Assembly (NCBI GenBank): GCA_021296065.1
Contig: JAGWBD010000001.1
Coordinates: 1 to 64,000, forward strand
Origin: Anaerolineae bacterium
Lineage (GTDB): Bacteria > Chloroflexota > Anaerolineae > Aggregatilineales > Phototrophicaceae
Direction of reading: 5' to 3'
Length of the DNA stretch: 64,000 nt
Shown: positions 15,921 to 24,782 of the stretch, piece after piece
How positions within the stretch are numbered: position 1 is the first letter of the stretch
Layout: each line of letters begins with the position of its first letter
The notes under the pieces: model-generated
What the model saw: the letters and a program-made list of their open reading frames with translations, nothing else
The model's database searches: none
What the model was told of the DNA's origin: nothing
Translations under genes and position numbers: made by a program

Positions 15921-17141
15921 TTACTGCATTGCGTTGGGCAGTCGCCGCAACTGAATGGCCGCCCAGCCGGCGCCCCGGCCCAGCCAGTCCTTCAGGAATT
16001 TCGGCCGCAGCACCAGCGCCGTGATCAGCAGGGCGTTGCCGGCCGAGATGCCGAAGAGCAGGGGCGGCGCGAAGGGCACCACCAGCCCGATCAGCACAAA
16101 GTAAAAGAGTGGCAACAAGATGCCGGACACGATGCTGAACCACAGGGCGGCACGCATGCCTGTCGCCGCCAGCGCCAGCAACAACACCAGGTTGAAAACG
16201 GCCGCCGTCGTCGGGTTGAACTGGCTCACAACCAGCCAGATGACGACAAAATCGATGACGTTCAGCGTGACGCCCGCGACCGTCAGGATCACCAGCGCGC
16301 GGATCACCCAGGCCCAGTGCAACTGCCGCGCCACGATGCGGATGACCAGACCCAGCAGCAGCAGACTCCATGTGAAGACCGCCGCCGCGCCAATGAAGAA
16401 GGAGAGCGTCACAAACTCGTTGGTGACCGGCGTGCCCGCGAGGCGGTCCAGGGCGGCGAAGACGGCCACCACCGCCGCGACCAGGATCCCCTGGCGCAGC
16501 AGCGCAGGTGTGTCGCCCGTCGCGTCACCGGAGAGTGGTTCCCGTTGCAGGGGTGTGTGCCCGACGTCGCTGACGATCGTCAGGCCGTTGTGCAGGGTAT
16601 GCATCAGCAGGCCAATGGCGCCGGCCGCGATGGCCAGCGAAAGAAACATGAAAATGACGAAGGCCACCAGCAGGGTCAGTTGCGTCATCTCGAAGGTTGC
16701 GTCGCCCAGTTGCAACTGCACCACGCCGATCGAGGCAAAGTCGGCCAGCGGGTCACCCGAAATGCGCAGGCCGGGTCCATCGGGCAGCAGGGCAAAGGCG
16801 GCGATGACGATCAGCAGCAGGATCAACAGCGAACTGCTCAGCCACAGCCAGCCGCCGAGTACCCGGTCCGGATCGTCTTCGGCTTCCTCTTCCGCCTCCT
16901 TGTGGGCGTGTTCCTCCTCGCCTTCTTCCGGTTCGTGGGCGTGCGTGTTCATCAGCGGGTCGAAGGCGCCCATGCCGTAGATGAAACCGGCGGCCGCCAG
17001 CGCCGTGCCCAGCACGATGCCCAGTTGCGGCTCCATGTAGGGCTGCAGGCTCTGCAGGTAACGGATCAGCACCAGGAGGCCCATACCGGCCAGAAAGCCG
17101 AGGATGCCCATCGGCAGCGCGCGGCCTGGTCCAGGTTGCAT
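15921..17141 (-). CDS. Polytopic membrane protein of the oxidase operon, unknown
   Basis: A 406-residue protein with about ten hydrophobic segments. A striking hydrophilic loop at ~65-92 is rich in His, Glu and Asp (THAHEPEEGEEEHAHKEAEEEAEDD). Such a loop could bind copper or another divalent metal (inference). No haem ligand set or catalytic motif is recognised, and I cannot assign a family. Its place between two subunit-III-like genes, with short spacings, argues for a role in oxidase assembly or as an accessory subunit. Confidence 0.8.
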   Translation of the reverse strand: MQPGPGRALPMGILGFLAGMGLLVLIRYLQSLQPYMEPQLGIVLGTALAAAGFIYGMGAFDPLMNTHAHEPEEGEEEHAHKEAEEEAEDDPDRVLGGWLWLSSSLLILLLIVIAAFALLPDGPGLRISGDPLADFASIGVVQLQLGDATFEMTQLTLLVAFVIFMFLSLAIAAGAIGLLMHTLHNGLTIVSDVGHTPLQREPLSGDATGDTPALLRQGILVAAVVAVFAALDRLAGTPVTNEFVTLSFFIGAAAVFTWSLLLLGLVIRIVARQLHWAWVIRALVILTVAGVTLNVIDFVVIWLVVSQFNPTTAAVFNLVLLLALAATGMRAALWFSIVSGILLPLFYFVLIGLVVPFAPPLLFGISAGNALLITALVLRPKFLKDWLGRGAGWAAIQLRRLPNAMQ

Positions 17142-17173
17142 TCACTCCTCCTTCAGCGGCGCAGCGGCCCGGC

Positions 17174-17740
17174 TCAGATCAGATACAGCACCGGGAAGAA
17201 CAACAGCCACGCGACCACGACGAAATACCACAAACCGGTCGCGCCTTCCGCCGGCCACAGGTTCTGTGCCGAGACGCGGCCGGCGCGTACGCCCCGCGCA
17301 ATCATACTCATAAACAGGCCGATTGCCAGCGCATGCAGCAGATGAAAGGCCGTCATCATGCGAAACACGTCGCTGTAAATACCCGATACCGGAATACTCA
17401 GCCACTCGTAGGCGATCACCAGCACGAAGAGCGCGCCGAGCGCCAGGGCCGCGCGCCACTGCCCGCGGAAGGCGGCCCGGCTCCCCGCCGCCAGCGAACG
17501 CGTCGCTGCCCGCGCCAGCCAGGCGCTGGCCAGCAAACCAAGGGTGGCAAGACCCGGCAGCAGGGCGGATGGCGCCTTCACGCCCGGCGGCGGCCAACTG
17601 GGGTGGTTACCGCGCAGTTGCCAGTTGACGATGACCAGGCAGACAAACACCAGAATCCAGGAGATCTGAAAGATGGTCAGGCCGGTGCGGCGGTTGCGTT
17701 GTTGCAGCAGCTCCGCGGGCGTCAGTGACTCCGGAGACAT
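17174..17740 (-). CDS. Haem-copper oxidase subunit III-like membrane protein
   Basis: A 188-residue protein with five hydrophobic segments. The start at 17740 (MSPESLTPAE) is chosen because it falls 10 nt after the coxA stop; the longer reading overlaps coxA. Features recalling subunit III are the FRMMTAFHLLHALAIG helix and a terminal TGLWYFVVVAWLLFFPVLYLI. It lacks the full WHFVDVVW signature of the true coxC downstream, so it is a divergent second subunit III or a related accessory protein. Confidence 0.78.
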   Translation of the reverse strand: MSPESLTPAELLQQRNRRTGLTIFQISWILVFVCLVIVNWQLRGNHPSWPPPGVKAPSALLPGLATLGLLASAWLARAATRSLAAGSRAAFRGQWRAALALGALFVLVIAYEWLSIPVSGIYSDVFRMMTAFHLLHALAIGLFMSMIARGVRAGRVSAQNLWPAEGATGLWYFVVVAWLLFFPVLYLI

Positions 17741-17750
17741 GGCCGTTCCG

Positions 17751-19427
17751 TCATGCCCCGGCGGCTTCCTCAGGGGCCGGGAAGCGCCGCTCGACCGCGT
17801 CGAGGTAGGGGCCCGACTCGTCGGAGCCATAGCCGTAGGGGTCGTCAAAGGGCACCGGGTCGCCACGGAAGTTCCAGGGCGGTGGCGGCGAGGTCGTGGC
17901 CCACTCCAGCGTCAGGCCGCGCCAGGGGTTGCCGCCAACGCGCTCGCCATGGCTCAGGCTGCGCAGGATGTTGTACATGAAGATCAGCGACGAAATGCCC
18001 AGCAGGAAGGCGGCGAGGCTGATGACGGTGTTGATGTTGGTGAAGGCGGGGTCGTACATGGCCACCCGTCGCGGCAGACCGAGGGCGCCGGCGATGTGCT
18101 GCGGAACGAAGGTGAAAAAGGTGCCGATATATGTCGTCACAAAGTGCAGCTGGCCCAGGCGCTCGTTCATGCGCCGACCGGTCATCTTGGGAAACCAGTG
18201 GTAGATGCCGGCGAAGATCAGGAAGACGCTGCCGCCAAAGAGCACGAAATGGAAGTGACCGACCACGAAGTAGGTGTCGTGCAGGTGAATGTCCACCGGC
18301 ACCGCCGCCAGGAAAATGCCGCCGATTCCGCCGAAGACGAACAAGGTGATGAAGCCGAGGGCGAAGAGCATGGCCGCGGTGAAGCGGATCTTGCCGCCCC
18401 AGATGGTGCCCAGCCAGCTGAAAATCTTGATGCCCGTCGGCACGGCGATGATCATCGAGGTGATCATGAAGGGGATGCGCAGCGCCGGCTGCAGGCTGGT
18501 GAACATGTGATGCGCCCAGACGGTGAAGCCCACCAGTGCGATCGACATGCTGGAGAGGCCGATGGCGCGGTAACCGAAGACCGGCTTGCGCGCGTGCACC
18601 GCCAGCACCTCGGAGACCATGCCGAAGCCGGGCAGGATCATGATGTAGACGGCCGGGTGACTGTAGAACCAGAAGACGTTCTGCCACAACAGGACGTCGC
18701 CGCCGCTGCCGGGGTCAAAGAAGCTGGTGCCCGCCGTACGGTCAAGGATCAACAGCGTCAGGCCGCCGGTGAGGAAGGGGGTGGCCAACACCTGGATGAT
18801 GGCCGTGGCCAGCACCGCCCACACGAAAAGCGGCATTTTCCAGATGGTCATGCCCGCCGGGCGCATGTTGCGGATGGTGACCACAAAATTAATCGCGCCG
18901 AGGATGGAGGAAACGCCCAGTAGATGCAGCGACATGGCCCACATCGTCTGCCCGTCCGGGCTGAACAACGTGCTCAGCGGCGGATAGGAGGTCCAGCCGG
19001 CTTCCGGCGGGCCCACCAGCCAGCCGGCGATCATCAGCACGCCCGCCGGCGGGATCAGCCAGAAGGCGAAGGCATTCAGCCAGGGGAAGGCCATGTCTTT
19101 GGCGCCCAGCATCAGGGGCACGAGGTAATTGCCGAAGCCGGCCATCATCGGAATGATCCACAGGAAGATCATCACCGAGCCATGAATTGTCATCAGGGCG
19201 TTGTATTGCGTGCCGTCCGCCATCAGGTCCAGCGCCGGCGTCAGCAACTCCCAGCGGATGAGCATGGCCATCGTGCCGCCCACGATGAAGAAAAAGAGCG
19301 ACGAGGCCATGTACTGCAGGCCGATAACCTTGTGATCCAGGGACCAGCGCAGCAGGTCGGCGGCACGAATCGCCGCGCCTTCCGTCGTCCGCGAACCAAG
19401 ACCGGGAGTGGCTGTAATGGTGGCCAT
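17751..19427 (-). CDS. coxA: Cytochrome c oxidase subunit I (A2-type)
   Basis: A 558-residue catalytic subunit with twelve membrane helices. Ligands are visible: haem a His82 (TIHGSV) and His393, haem a3 His391 (VGHFHF), and CuB His257, His306 and His307 (YSHPAV, WAHHMF). K-channel Lys333 is in TGIK. In helix VI the motif is YSHPAV rather than GHPEV; this Tyr-Ser pair without the Glu is the published mark of the A2 subfamily of haem-copper oxygen reductases, as in Rhodothermus and Thermus caa3 enzymes. It reduces O2 to water and pumps protons. coxB lies 10 nt upstream. Confidence 0.97.
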   Translation of the reverse strand: MATITATPGLGSRTTEGAAIRAADLLRWSLDHKVIGLQYMASSLFFFIVGGTMAMLIRWELLTPALDLMADGTQYNALMTIHGSVMIFLWIIPMMAGFGNYLVPLMLGAKDMAFPWLNAFAFWLIPPAGVLMIAGWLVGPPEAGWTSYPPLSTLFSPDGQTMWAMSLHLLGVSSILGAINFVVTIRNMRPAGMTIWKMPLFVWAVLATAIIQVLATPFLTGGLTLLILDRTAGTSFFDPGSGGDVLLWQNVFWFYSHPAVYIMILPGFGMVSEVLAVHARKPVFGYRAIGLSSMSIALVGFTVWAHHMFTSLQPALRIPFMITSMIIAVPTGIKIFSWLGTIWGGKIRFTAAMLFALGFITLFVFGGIGGIFLAAVPVDIHLHDTYFVVGHFHFVLFGGSVFLIFAGIYHWFPKMTGRRMNERLGQLHFVTTYIGTFFTFVPQHIAGALGLPRRVAMYDPAFTNINTVISLAAFLLGISSLIFMYNILRSLSHGERVGGNPWRGLTLEWATTSPPPPWNFRGDPVPFDDPYGYGSDESGPYLDAVERRFPAPEEAAGA

Positions 19428-19437
19428 GGCGTCTCTC

Positions 19438-20595
19438 TTATCCCATTCCCATATTTGTCATCATGTCGGGCAGCATGTCGACGTTGCAGGCGGATTCGCC
19501 GCTGGCCGTCAGCGTACAGAGGTAGGCCACGATGTTGAGGGCCTCGTCCAGCGGCATGTAGTTGGCTTCCTCGGGGTCCTCGTACTGGTGTTGTGGCATG
19601 AGGTTGTCGTAACCGGGCACCAGGAACTCGCCCGGGAAAAAGAGCGAACGCAGCAGATAGCGCTCGACTTCCATGCCCGGCACGCGTGTCGCGGCGCGGT
19701 CGGCCACATTTTCCAGGTTGGGCGCGACGATGGCATCCCAGCCCAGGGCCTCCAGCGTGTGGCAACCGGCGCAGGCATAGAGCCCGGCCACGCCACCGGC
19801 GGTCATCAGCAACTGACCGCCCTCGGCCGGATCATCCGGCGGATTGAGGATGACGAAGGCTTCCTCATCGAACCAGTCGAGGAAGCTGGCCTCGTCCTCG
19901 TGGACCACGATGCTGGAATGCATGTCACCGTGGCCGCTGCCGCAAAGTTCGGCGCAGACCACCGGGTACTCGCCGGCCAGAATCGGCGTGAAGCGCGCCT
20001 CGGTGCTGCGCCCGGCCAGCAGGTCCTGCTTGATGCGCATCGAGGGCACCCAGAAGGCATGGTTGACGTCGGCCGTTTTCAGGTTGAGCACTACCGGCTG
20101 CCCGACCCAGGTATGCAGCACGGGCGAGTTGACCCTCTGCGTTTCGCCCGGGATGTCGTAGGAAAAGGACCACAGGAAACGGGCGCCGCGCGTCTCGACC
20201 ACCTGCGCGTTGTCCTGCGCCGTCGTGATGTTGACCCACACCTGGAAGCTGATGATGCTCAGAATGACCACGGTGATGGAAGGAATCAGCGTCCAGACGA
20301 ATTCCAGTGTGCTGTTGCCGTGAATGCTGGCGCCGTCGCTGTCGTCGCCGGGGCGGGCGCGAAAGCGAATGACCGAATAAATGACGGCGCCCTGCACCAG
20401 CAGCCAGATCGACCCGCCCAGCGCCATCAGGATCTTGAAGAGTTCGTCCACCTGCACCGCCTCGGCGGAGGCCGCTGGCGGCAGCACCAGGGGGGTCGCC
20501 TCGGCGATGATCAGGCCGCCGACCACCAGCAGCACGAAGGCCACCAGGATCCAGACCACCGTCATCAGGCTGTTCGAGTTGTTGGATGGGTTCAT
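19438..20595 (-). CDS. coxB: Cytochrome c oxidase subunit II fused to cytochrome c (caa3)
   Basis: A 385-residue subunit that accepts electrons on the outer face. Hydrophobic segments at ~12-33, ~55-76 and ~102-123 precede the CuA cupredoxin domain. CuA ligands are His179, Cys214, Glu216, Cys218, His222 and Met225 (CAELCGSGHGDM). A C-terminal cytochrome c domain has haem-binding CAGCH (275-279) and a likely Met ligand in NLMPQH. This fusion defines a caa3-type oxidase. It is the first gene of the operon; a candidate promoter lies at 20659-20686. Confidence 0.97.
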   Translation of the reverse strand: MNPSNNSNSLMTVVWILVAFVLLVVGGLIIAEATPLVLPPAASAEAVQVDELFKILMALGGSIWLLVQGAVIYSVIRFRARPGDDSDGASIHGNSTLEFVWTLIPSITVVILSIISFQVWVNITTAQDNAQVVETRGARFLWSFSYDIPGETQRVNSPVLHTWVGQPVVLNLKTADVNHAFWVPSMRIKQDLLAGRSTEARFTPILAGEYPVVCAELCGSGHGDMHSSIVVHEDEASFLDWFDEEAFVILNPPDDPAEGGQLLMTAGGVAGLYACAGCHTLEALGWDAIVAPNLENVADRAATRVPGMEVERYLLRSLFFPGEFLVPGYDNLMPQHQYEDPEEANYMPLDEALNIVAYLCTLTASGESACNVDMLPDMMTNMGMG

Positions 20596-20658
20596 GCGCT
20601 GCGGTCTCTCCGGGGTGGTGCGCCTTGCCTGCCCGCAGCGGGGCGGGCGGATTGTTCT

Positions 20659-20686
20659 ATATTACACAAGTTCCGCTGCTGCGCAA
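20659..20686 (-). promoter_or_regulatory. Candidate promoter of the oxidase operon
   Basis: On the minus strand, TTGCGC (plus 20681-20686), a 16-nt spacer and TAATAT (plus 20659-20664), 63 nt upstream of coxB. The AT-rich -10 stands out in GC-rich sequence. Confidence 0.5.
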
Positions 20687-20732
20687 TGGGAACGCCGCGT
20701 ACGGCACAACAAATCCACAGCCAATGCACACG

Positions 20733-21344
20733 TCATTGTCCGAGAGTGCGAATGAAACTGTCTATTCTGTCCAGGACAGGAATTACTATCGGCGCGAGCA
20801 GGGGAACAACCACAAACTCGGAAACAATGAAAAACGCGAATACGCGTATCCATGATGAAGGGGACAACTCATCTCCTGCAATGTGATATGCAATTTTCTT
20901 CATGGCAGGTGCTGACAGTCTTAGCCCCTTGTCTGTGAGAGCATAAGTCCCTGCCCCAACCCTCGCACCGCCCCTTGATTCGCAGAAAAGTCCCCTTAAA
21001 CATAAATCGGCGATCAGATCGTCATCGTGTTTGAAACTGTCCTGCTTCCACTTTTCGTTAAATCGAACCATGAATCCGTCCGGAACGGCTTTCAGCATGC
21101 TGTCGCGATTCGCTCCGAGCGGGTTATCTGGGCCGCCATACATCAGGAAAGAGATGCTTTCCTGATATTCTCCTCCCTGTTCCTGCTGACGCCGCCAGTG
21201 ATTTAATGCAATTTCGCGGGCGCAAAGTCCTACTCGAACTCCCAATCCAAAATCTCGTGCAAACTGCTTCATCCTCTTTTCGTAGTTCAGCGGCAACTCC
21301 TTCTCAACAACAAGTGCCTTGTGAATGTTGACTGGCAGTGACAT
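20733..21344 (-). CDS. Orphan protein with C-terminal membrane helix, unknown
   Basis: A 203-residue protein that I do not recognise. The start at 21344 (MSLPVNIH) is preceded by AAGGGG. The N-terminal two thirds is hydrophilic; the segment TYALTDKGLRLSAPAMKKIA (~144-163) resembles the wing of a winged-helix fold. A single hydrophobic helix (~176-197) is near the C-terminus, so it may be tail-anchored. The DNA is visibly AT-richer than its neighbours and codon use differs, suggesting recent acquisition. It is placed between the oxidase operon and the enolase-superfamily gene, same strand as both. Confidence 0.65.
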   Translation of the reverse strand: MSLPVNIHKALVVEKELPLNYEKRMKQFARDFGLGVRVGLCAREIALNHWRRQQEQGGEYQESISFLMYGGPDNPLGANRDSMLKAVPDGFMVRFNEKWKQDSFKHDDDLIADLCLRGLFCESRGGARVGAGTYALTDKGLRLSAPAMKKIAYHIAGDELSPSSWIRVFAFFIVSEFVVVPLLAPIVIPVLDRIDSFIRTLGQ

Positions 21345-21377
21345 TTCGCCCCTTCTTTCCAAATCGTTTTGTAGCCC

Positions 21378-22472
21378 TTATTGAAAGCGTCGCAGCAGGT
21401 CCTCCTCAACCAGCGTCAGCGCCGCCTCCACTTGGCCCAATTGCACCGCCCCGTCCTCAATCGGCAGCAGGCCCGCGTAGTGGTCCTCGATGCGCAGGAA
21501 AAAGCTGCCCTCGACCGGGTAGGCGACGCCCTCGCGCGCGCCGAACAGCAGGGCGTGCAGGCAGCCAATCATGGAACCGGCCTGCGAGCCGACCATGACG
21601 CCCTTGCCCCCGGCCAGCGCCGCCGCTTCCATCGCCAACGCCTCGCTGAAGCCGTTGCGCGCCGTCTTGACGTTCAGGATGTCGAAGCTGTCCTGCGCCA
21701 GTTCGCGCTCCAGTTCCGCCAGGCTGAAGACCGAGTCGTCGGCGATCAGCGGCAAGGGACTGTCCGCGCGCAGGGCCGCCCGTTGCTGCAGTTGCGCCAC
21801 CGGCAGCGGCTCCTCGCACCAGCGGACGTCCAGCGCCGCCAGCGCTGCCAGACGCGGCCGGGCATTTTCCGCGTTGAAACACTCGTTGACGTCGGCGTAG
21901 AGCGTCACCCCGTCGCCCACGACCTCGCGCAGTTCGCGCAGGGTCTCGAGGTCGCGCGCGAAGGCCCTGCCCACCTTGACCTTCAACACGCGCAGGCCGG
22001 CTGCGACCGCCTCCTGCGCTTCCTGCAGCACATTGGCGCGCTCGCCGCTGCTGACGATGCTGCTGACGCGGATGGTCGGCCGCGTGGCCTCAATCAACTG
22101 CGCCAGGGGGATGCCGCGCGAACGCGCCAGGGCGCTGTGCAGCGCCAGGTCCAGCGCGCCGCGGGCCGTGTGGTTGTTGCGAATGGCCGTCAGTTGTGCC
22201 TGCAACCGCGCCAGGTCCCGAAAGTCCTGTACCTGCTGCCCGACCAGACGCGGCGCCAGTTCCTGCTCGACAATGGCGCAGATCGATTCGACCGTCTCAC
22301 CATAGATGCCGGGCCTTGGCGGGGCCTCGGCGACGCCGCGGGCGCCGTCCGCCAGCTCGACGCCGACCAGCACGTGCACCGGCTCCGCCAGACTTTGGCC
22401 TTTACCCCAGTGCAGCGGCCGTTTCAGCCGCAGGGGGCAAGGCAGGACCTGGACCCTTTTTACCGTCGTCAT
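21378..22472 (-). CDS. Muconate-lactonizing/dipeptide-epimerase-like enolase superfamily enzyme
   Basis: A 364-residue (beta/alpha)7-beta barrel enzyme of the MLE subgroup. Catalytic KxK is in LKVKVG (~165-170). Metal ligands are Asp in ADVNE, Glu in CEEPL and Asp in ADDSV, and the second catalytic Lys is in ILNVKTARNG. These are the residues used by dipeptide epimerases, o-succinylbenzoate synthase and MLEs. Without menaquinone genes nearby, dipeptide epimerase or an unassigned MLE activity is more likely. Its start overlaps the upstream P-loop gene by 4 nt (ATGA). Confidence 0.87.
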   Translation of the reverse strand: MTTVKRVQVLPCPLRLKRPLHWGKGQSLAEPVHVLVGVELADGARGVAEAPPRPGIYGETVESICAIVEQELAPRLVGQQVQDFRDLARLQAQLTAIRNNHTARGALDLALHSALARSRGIPLAQLIEATRPTIRVSSIVSSGERANVLQEAQEAVAAGLRVLKVKVGRAFARDLETLRELREVVGDGVTLYADVNECFNAENARPRLAALAALDVRWCEEPLPVAQLQQRAALRADSPLPLIADDSVFSLAELERELAQDSFDILNVKTARNGFSEALAMEAAALAGGKGVMVGSQAGSMIGCLHALLFGAREGVAYPVEGSFFLRIEDHYAGLLPIEDGAVQLGQVEAALTLVEEDLLRRFQ

Positions 22473-23287
22473 GTCGCCTCCCCGGCGAAGAGAAACGCGC
22501 CAACTGCGCGGGCCGTCGCCTCCGGCGTGAGCTGGTCCACAGGCAGGCAGCGATAGTTGGCGGCCGCGCCCTGCCAGGGGCGTTCACCATAGTTTTTCGC
22601 CTCGGCGGCGGCGATGGCCAGGGCGCGCCTGCTGATCTTGCGGGCGGCCAGCAACTGCCGCGCCTCTGCACGCAACGCGACGGGCAGATGCCCCAGGTCC
22701 GCGTCACCCCTTGTCAGCGCGTCGAAGGCATCGTTGCGTTCGCTCAGTCGCTGCAGGCGGGTGAGCGGGTCCAGCCACAGCTCCATGATGCGCCAGCGCG
22801 GGAAGTGACGCAGGGCCGCGCCGATCTCGCGCGCGCCGCGCAAACCTTCACTGAGCAGGGGTGTTTGCCCGTCATGTCGGTAATAAAGCCAGCTGAAGGC
22901 CGACGCCGAGCCAGCCTGGCAAATGTCCTGCGCGAAGACCTGCGTCCAGCGAAAGCGCTCGCCTCGGTCGCGCACCGGAGCGATGGCCGCGCCACGCTGC
23001 ACCTGGGCCGCCGGGATGATGATCAGGTCCGCCAGGTCGCGACGCGAGGGCAGGTCGTCACAATATTGCCAGCGTCCACTGGCCCGCAGGGCGGCCAGCG
23101 CCGTGGACTTGCCGCTGCCGGTCAGGCCGCAGAGCATGCGCAGCGGCAGGTCGGCGAGGGGCAGGTAACGGGGTTCCGGCTCCAGGCGGACCCGCGGCCA
23201 GCGTTCGCGCAGGCGCGCGCGCGTTTCATCGTGCAGGCGCGGCCAGACCTCGTTGAGATAAAAGGACCGGGCCGCGTCCGCATCCAT
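22469..23287 (-). CDS. P-loop NTPase/kinase-like protein, unknown
   Basis: A 272-residue protein with a Walker A motif GLTGSGKST at ~54-62 and a fold probably of the small-molecule kinase type. ICQAGSAS and a basic stretch SERNDAFDALTRGD may form the lid. I cannot assign a substrate. It lies 5 nt after gatA and overlaps the enolase-superfamily gene by 4 nt, so it is translationally coupled to both. It resembles uncharacterised ATPases rather than a named kinase. Confidence 0.7.
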   Translation of the reverse strand: MDADAARSFYLNEVWPRLHDETRARLRERWPRVRLEPEPRYLPLADLPLRMLCGLTGSGKSTALAALRASGRWQYCDDLPSRRDLADLIIIPAAQVQRGAAIAPVRDRGERFRWTQVFAQDICQAGSASAFSWLYYRHDGQTPLLSEGLRGAREIGAALRHFPRWRIMELWLDPLTRLQRLSERNDAFDALTRGDADLGHLPVALRAEARQLLAARKISRRALAIAAAEAKNYGERPWQGAAANYRCLPVDQLTPEATARAVGAFLFAGEAT

Positions 23288-23292
23288 CGCGG

Positions 23293-24762
23293 TCAGGCGG
23301 GTAGCGGAGGGCGCCGCTGCCAGTCGCTGGCCTGCTCGTAAGCGTGGCCGACGCGCAGCGCCAGCGCCTCGCCGAGAGAAGGCGCGATCAACTGGAAACC
23401 GATCGGCAGGCCCTCGTCGTCGAAGCCGCAGGGCAGGTTCAGGCCGACGATGCCCGCCAGGCTGGGCGGCAGGGTGAAGATGTCCTGCAGGTACATCTGC
23501 AAGGGGTCGTCGCGCTTTTCGCCGATGCCGAAGGCGGTGGTCGGCGTCGTCGGCGCGGCGATCAGGTCGACCTCGCGGAAGGCCTCGTCGAAGTCGCGTT
23601 TAATCAGGGTGCGCACGGCCTGGGCCTTGCCGTACCAGGCGTCGTAATAGCCCGCCGAGAGCACGTAGGTGCCGATCATGATGCGTCGCTTGACCTCCGC
23701 GCCGAAACCCTCGCCGCGGGTGGCGCGCCAGGTCGGCCACATGCCCTCGCGTTCGACGCGCTGGCCGTAACGCACGCCGTCGTAACGGGCAAGGTTGGCG
23801 CTGGCTTCCGCCGGCGCGATGATGTAATAGGTCGCCACGCTGTGCTCGCTGTGCGGCAGCTGGACGGGGCGCAATTCCGCCCCCAGCGCTTCCAGTTGCG
23901 TCATGGCCGCGCGCACGGCCGTCGCCACTTCCGGCTGCAGGCCCGCGCCAAAATACGATTCCGGGATGCCGACCCTGAGGCCGCGGATGTCGCCGCTCAA
24001 CGCCGCCCGATAGTCCGGCACCTCCGCCGGCAGACTGGTCGCATCATGCGGGTCGTGGCCGGCGATGACCTGCAGCAGCAGCGCCAGGTCCTCCACACTG
24101 CGCGCCATCGGTCCCGGGCAGTCCAGCGAAGAGCCGAAGGCGACGAGGCCGTGGCGCGAACAACGACCGTAGGAGGGTTTCAGCGCCGGAATGCCGCAGA
24201 AAGCGCCCGGCTGCCGGATGCTGCCGCCCGTATCGCTGCCCAGCGCGCCGGCCACCATGCCCGCCGCGACCGCCGCCGCGCTGCCGCCGCTGCTGCCGCC
24301 AGGCACGCGCGTCAGGTCCCAGGGGTTGTGCGTGGCGAAGTAAGCCGAGTTTTCGGTGGTGGAGCCCATGGCGAACTCGTCCATGTTGAGTTTGCCCGGG
24401 AAGACGGCGCCGGCCGCTTCCAGCCGTTCCACCACCGTGGCTGAAAAGGGCGGACGATAGCCGCGCAGGACATTTGAACCGCAGGTGGTCTCGATCCCTT
24501 TGGTTGAGAATACGTCCTTGATTCCCAGGGGGATGCCGGCCAGCGGACCGGCTGTCCCGACCCTGTAGGCCTCGTCGGCGCGTACGGCGGCCGCCAACGC
24601 CAGCTCCGGCGTGAAGCGCAGCCAGGCCCGCAGCTGTGGATCCAGCGCTTCGGAACGGTCGATATATGCCTGCGTCAACTCCACGGCGGAGAGTCGGCGC
24701 TCACGCAGCAGCTTCAGCGTGTCGCCAATGCCCAGGTGGGTGACGTCGCTCACGTCGTCCAT
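23293..24762 (-). CDS. gatA: Asp-tRNA(Asn)/Glu-tRNA(Gln) amidotransferase subunit A
   Basis: A 489-residue glutaminase subunit of the GatCAB complex, which converts misacylated Glu-tRNA(Gln)/Asp-tRNA(Asn). The amidase-signature triad is visible: Lys in IPLGIKDVF (~82), cis-Ser in GGSSGGSAAAV (~156) and nucleophile Ser in GSDTGGSIRQP (~180). Length is canonical. GatB and GatC are not in this window, so the operon is split. The gene is 20 nt after trmO. A general amidase is possible, but full-length similarity along GatA motifs (MDEFAMGSTTENSAY) favours GatA. Confidence 0.93.
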   Translation of the reverse strand: MDDVSDVTHLGIGDTLKLLRERRLSAVELTQAYIDRSEALDPQLRAWLRFTPELALAAAVRADEAYRVGTAGPLAGIPLGIKDVFSTKGIETTCGSNVLRGYRPPFSATVVERLEAAGAVFPGKLNMDEFAMGSTTENSAYFATHNPWDLTRVPGGSSGGSAAAVAAGMVAGALGSDTGGSIRQPGAFCGIPALKPSYGRCSRHGLVAFGSSLDCPGPMARSVEDLALLLQVIAGHDPHDATSLPAEVPDYRAALSGDIRGLRVGIPESYFGAGLQPEVATAVRAAMTQLEALGAELRPVQLPHSEHSVATYYIIAPAEASANLARYDGVRYGQRVEREGMWPTWRATRGEGFGAEVKRRIMIGTYVLSAGYYDAWYGKAQAVRTLIKRDFDEAFREVDLIAAPTTPTTAFGIGEKRDDPLQMYLQDIFTLPPSLAGIVGLNLPCGFDDEGLPIGFQLIAPSLGEALALRVGHAYEQASDWQRRPPLPA

Positions 24763-24782
24763 TGTGAAAGCGGAGGGGCGGA

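Noticed and set aside
15063-17345. Very long plus-strand open frame (760 codons) across the cox operon
   Set aside because: It is antisense to coxC and the 406-residue gene. The translation is Gln/His/Arg-rich low complexity, typical of a shadow frame in GC-rich DNA.
20733-21344. Cytochrome oxidase accessory gene
   Set aside because: No CuA, haem or assembly-factor motif; base composition differs from the cox genes. Left as unknown.
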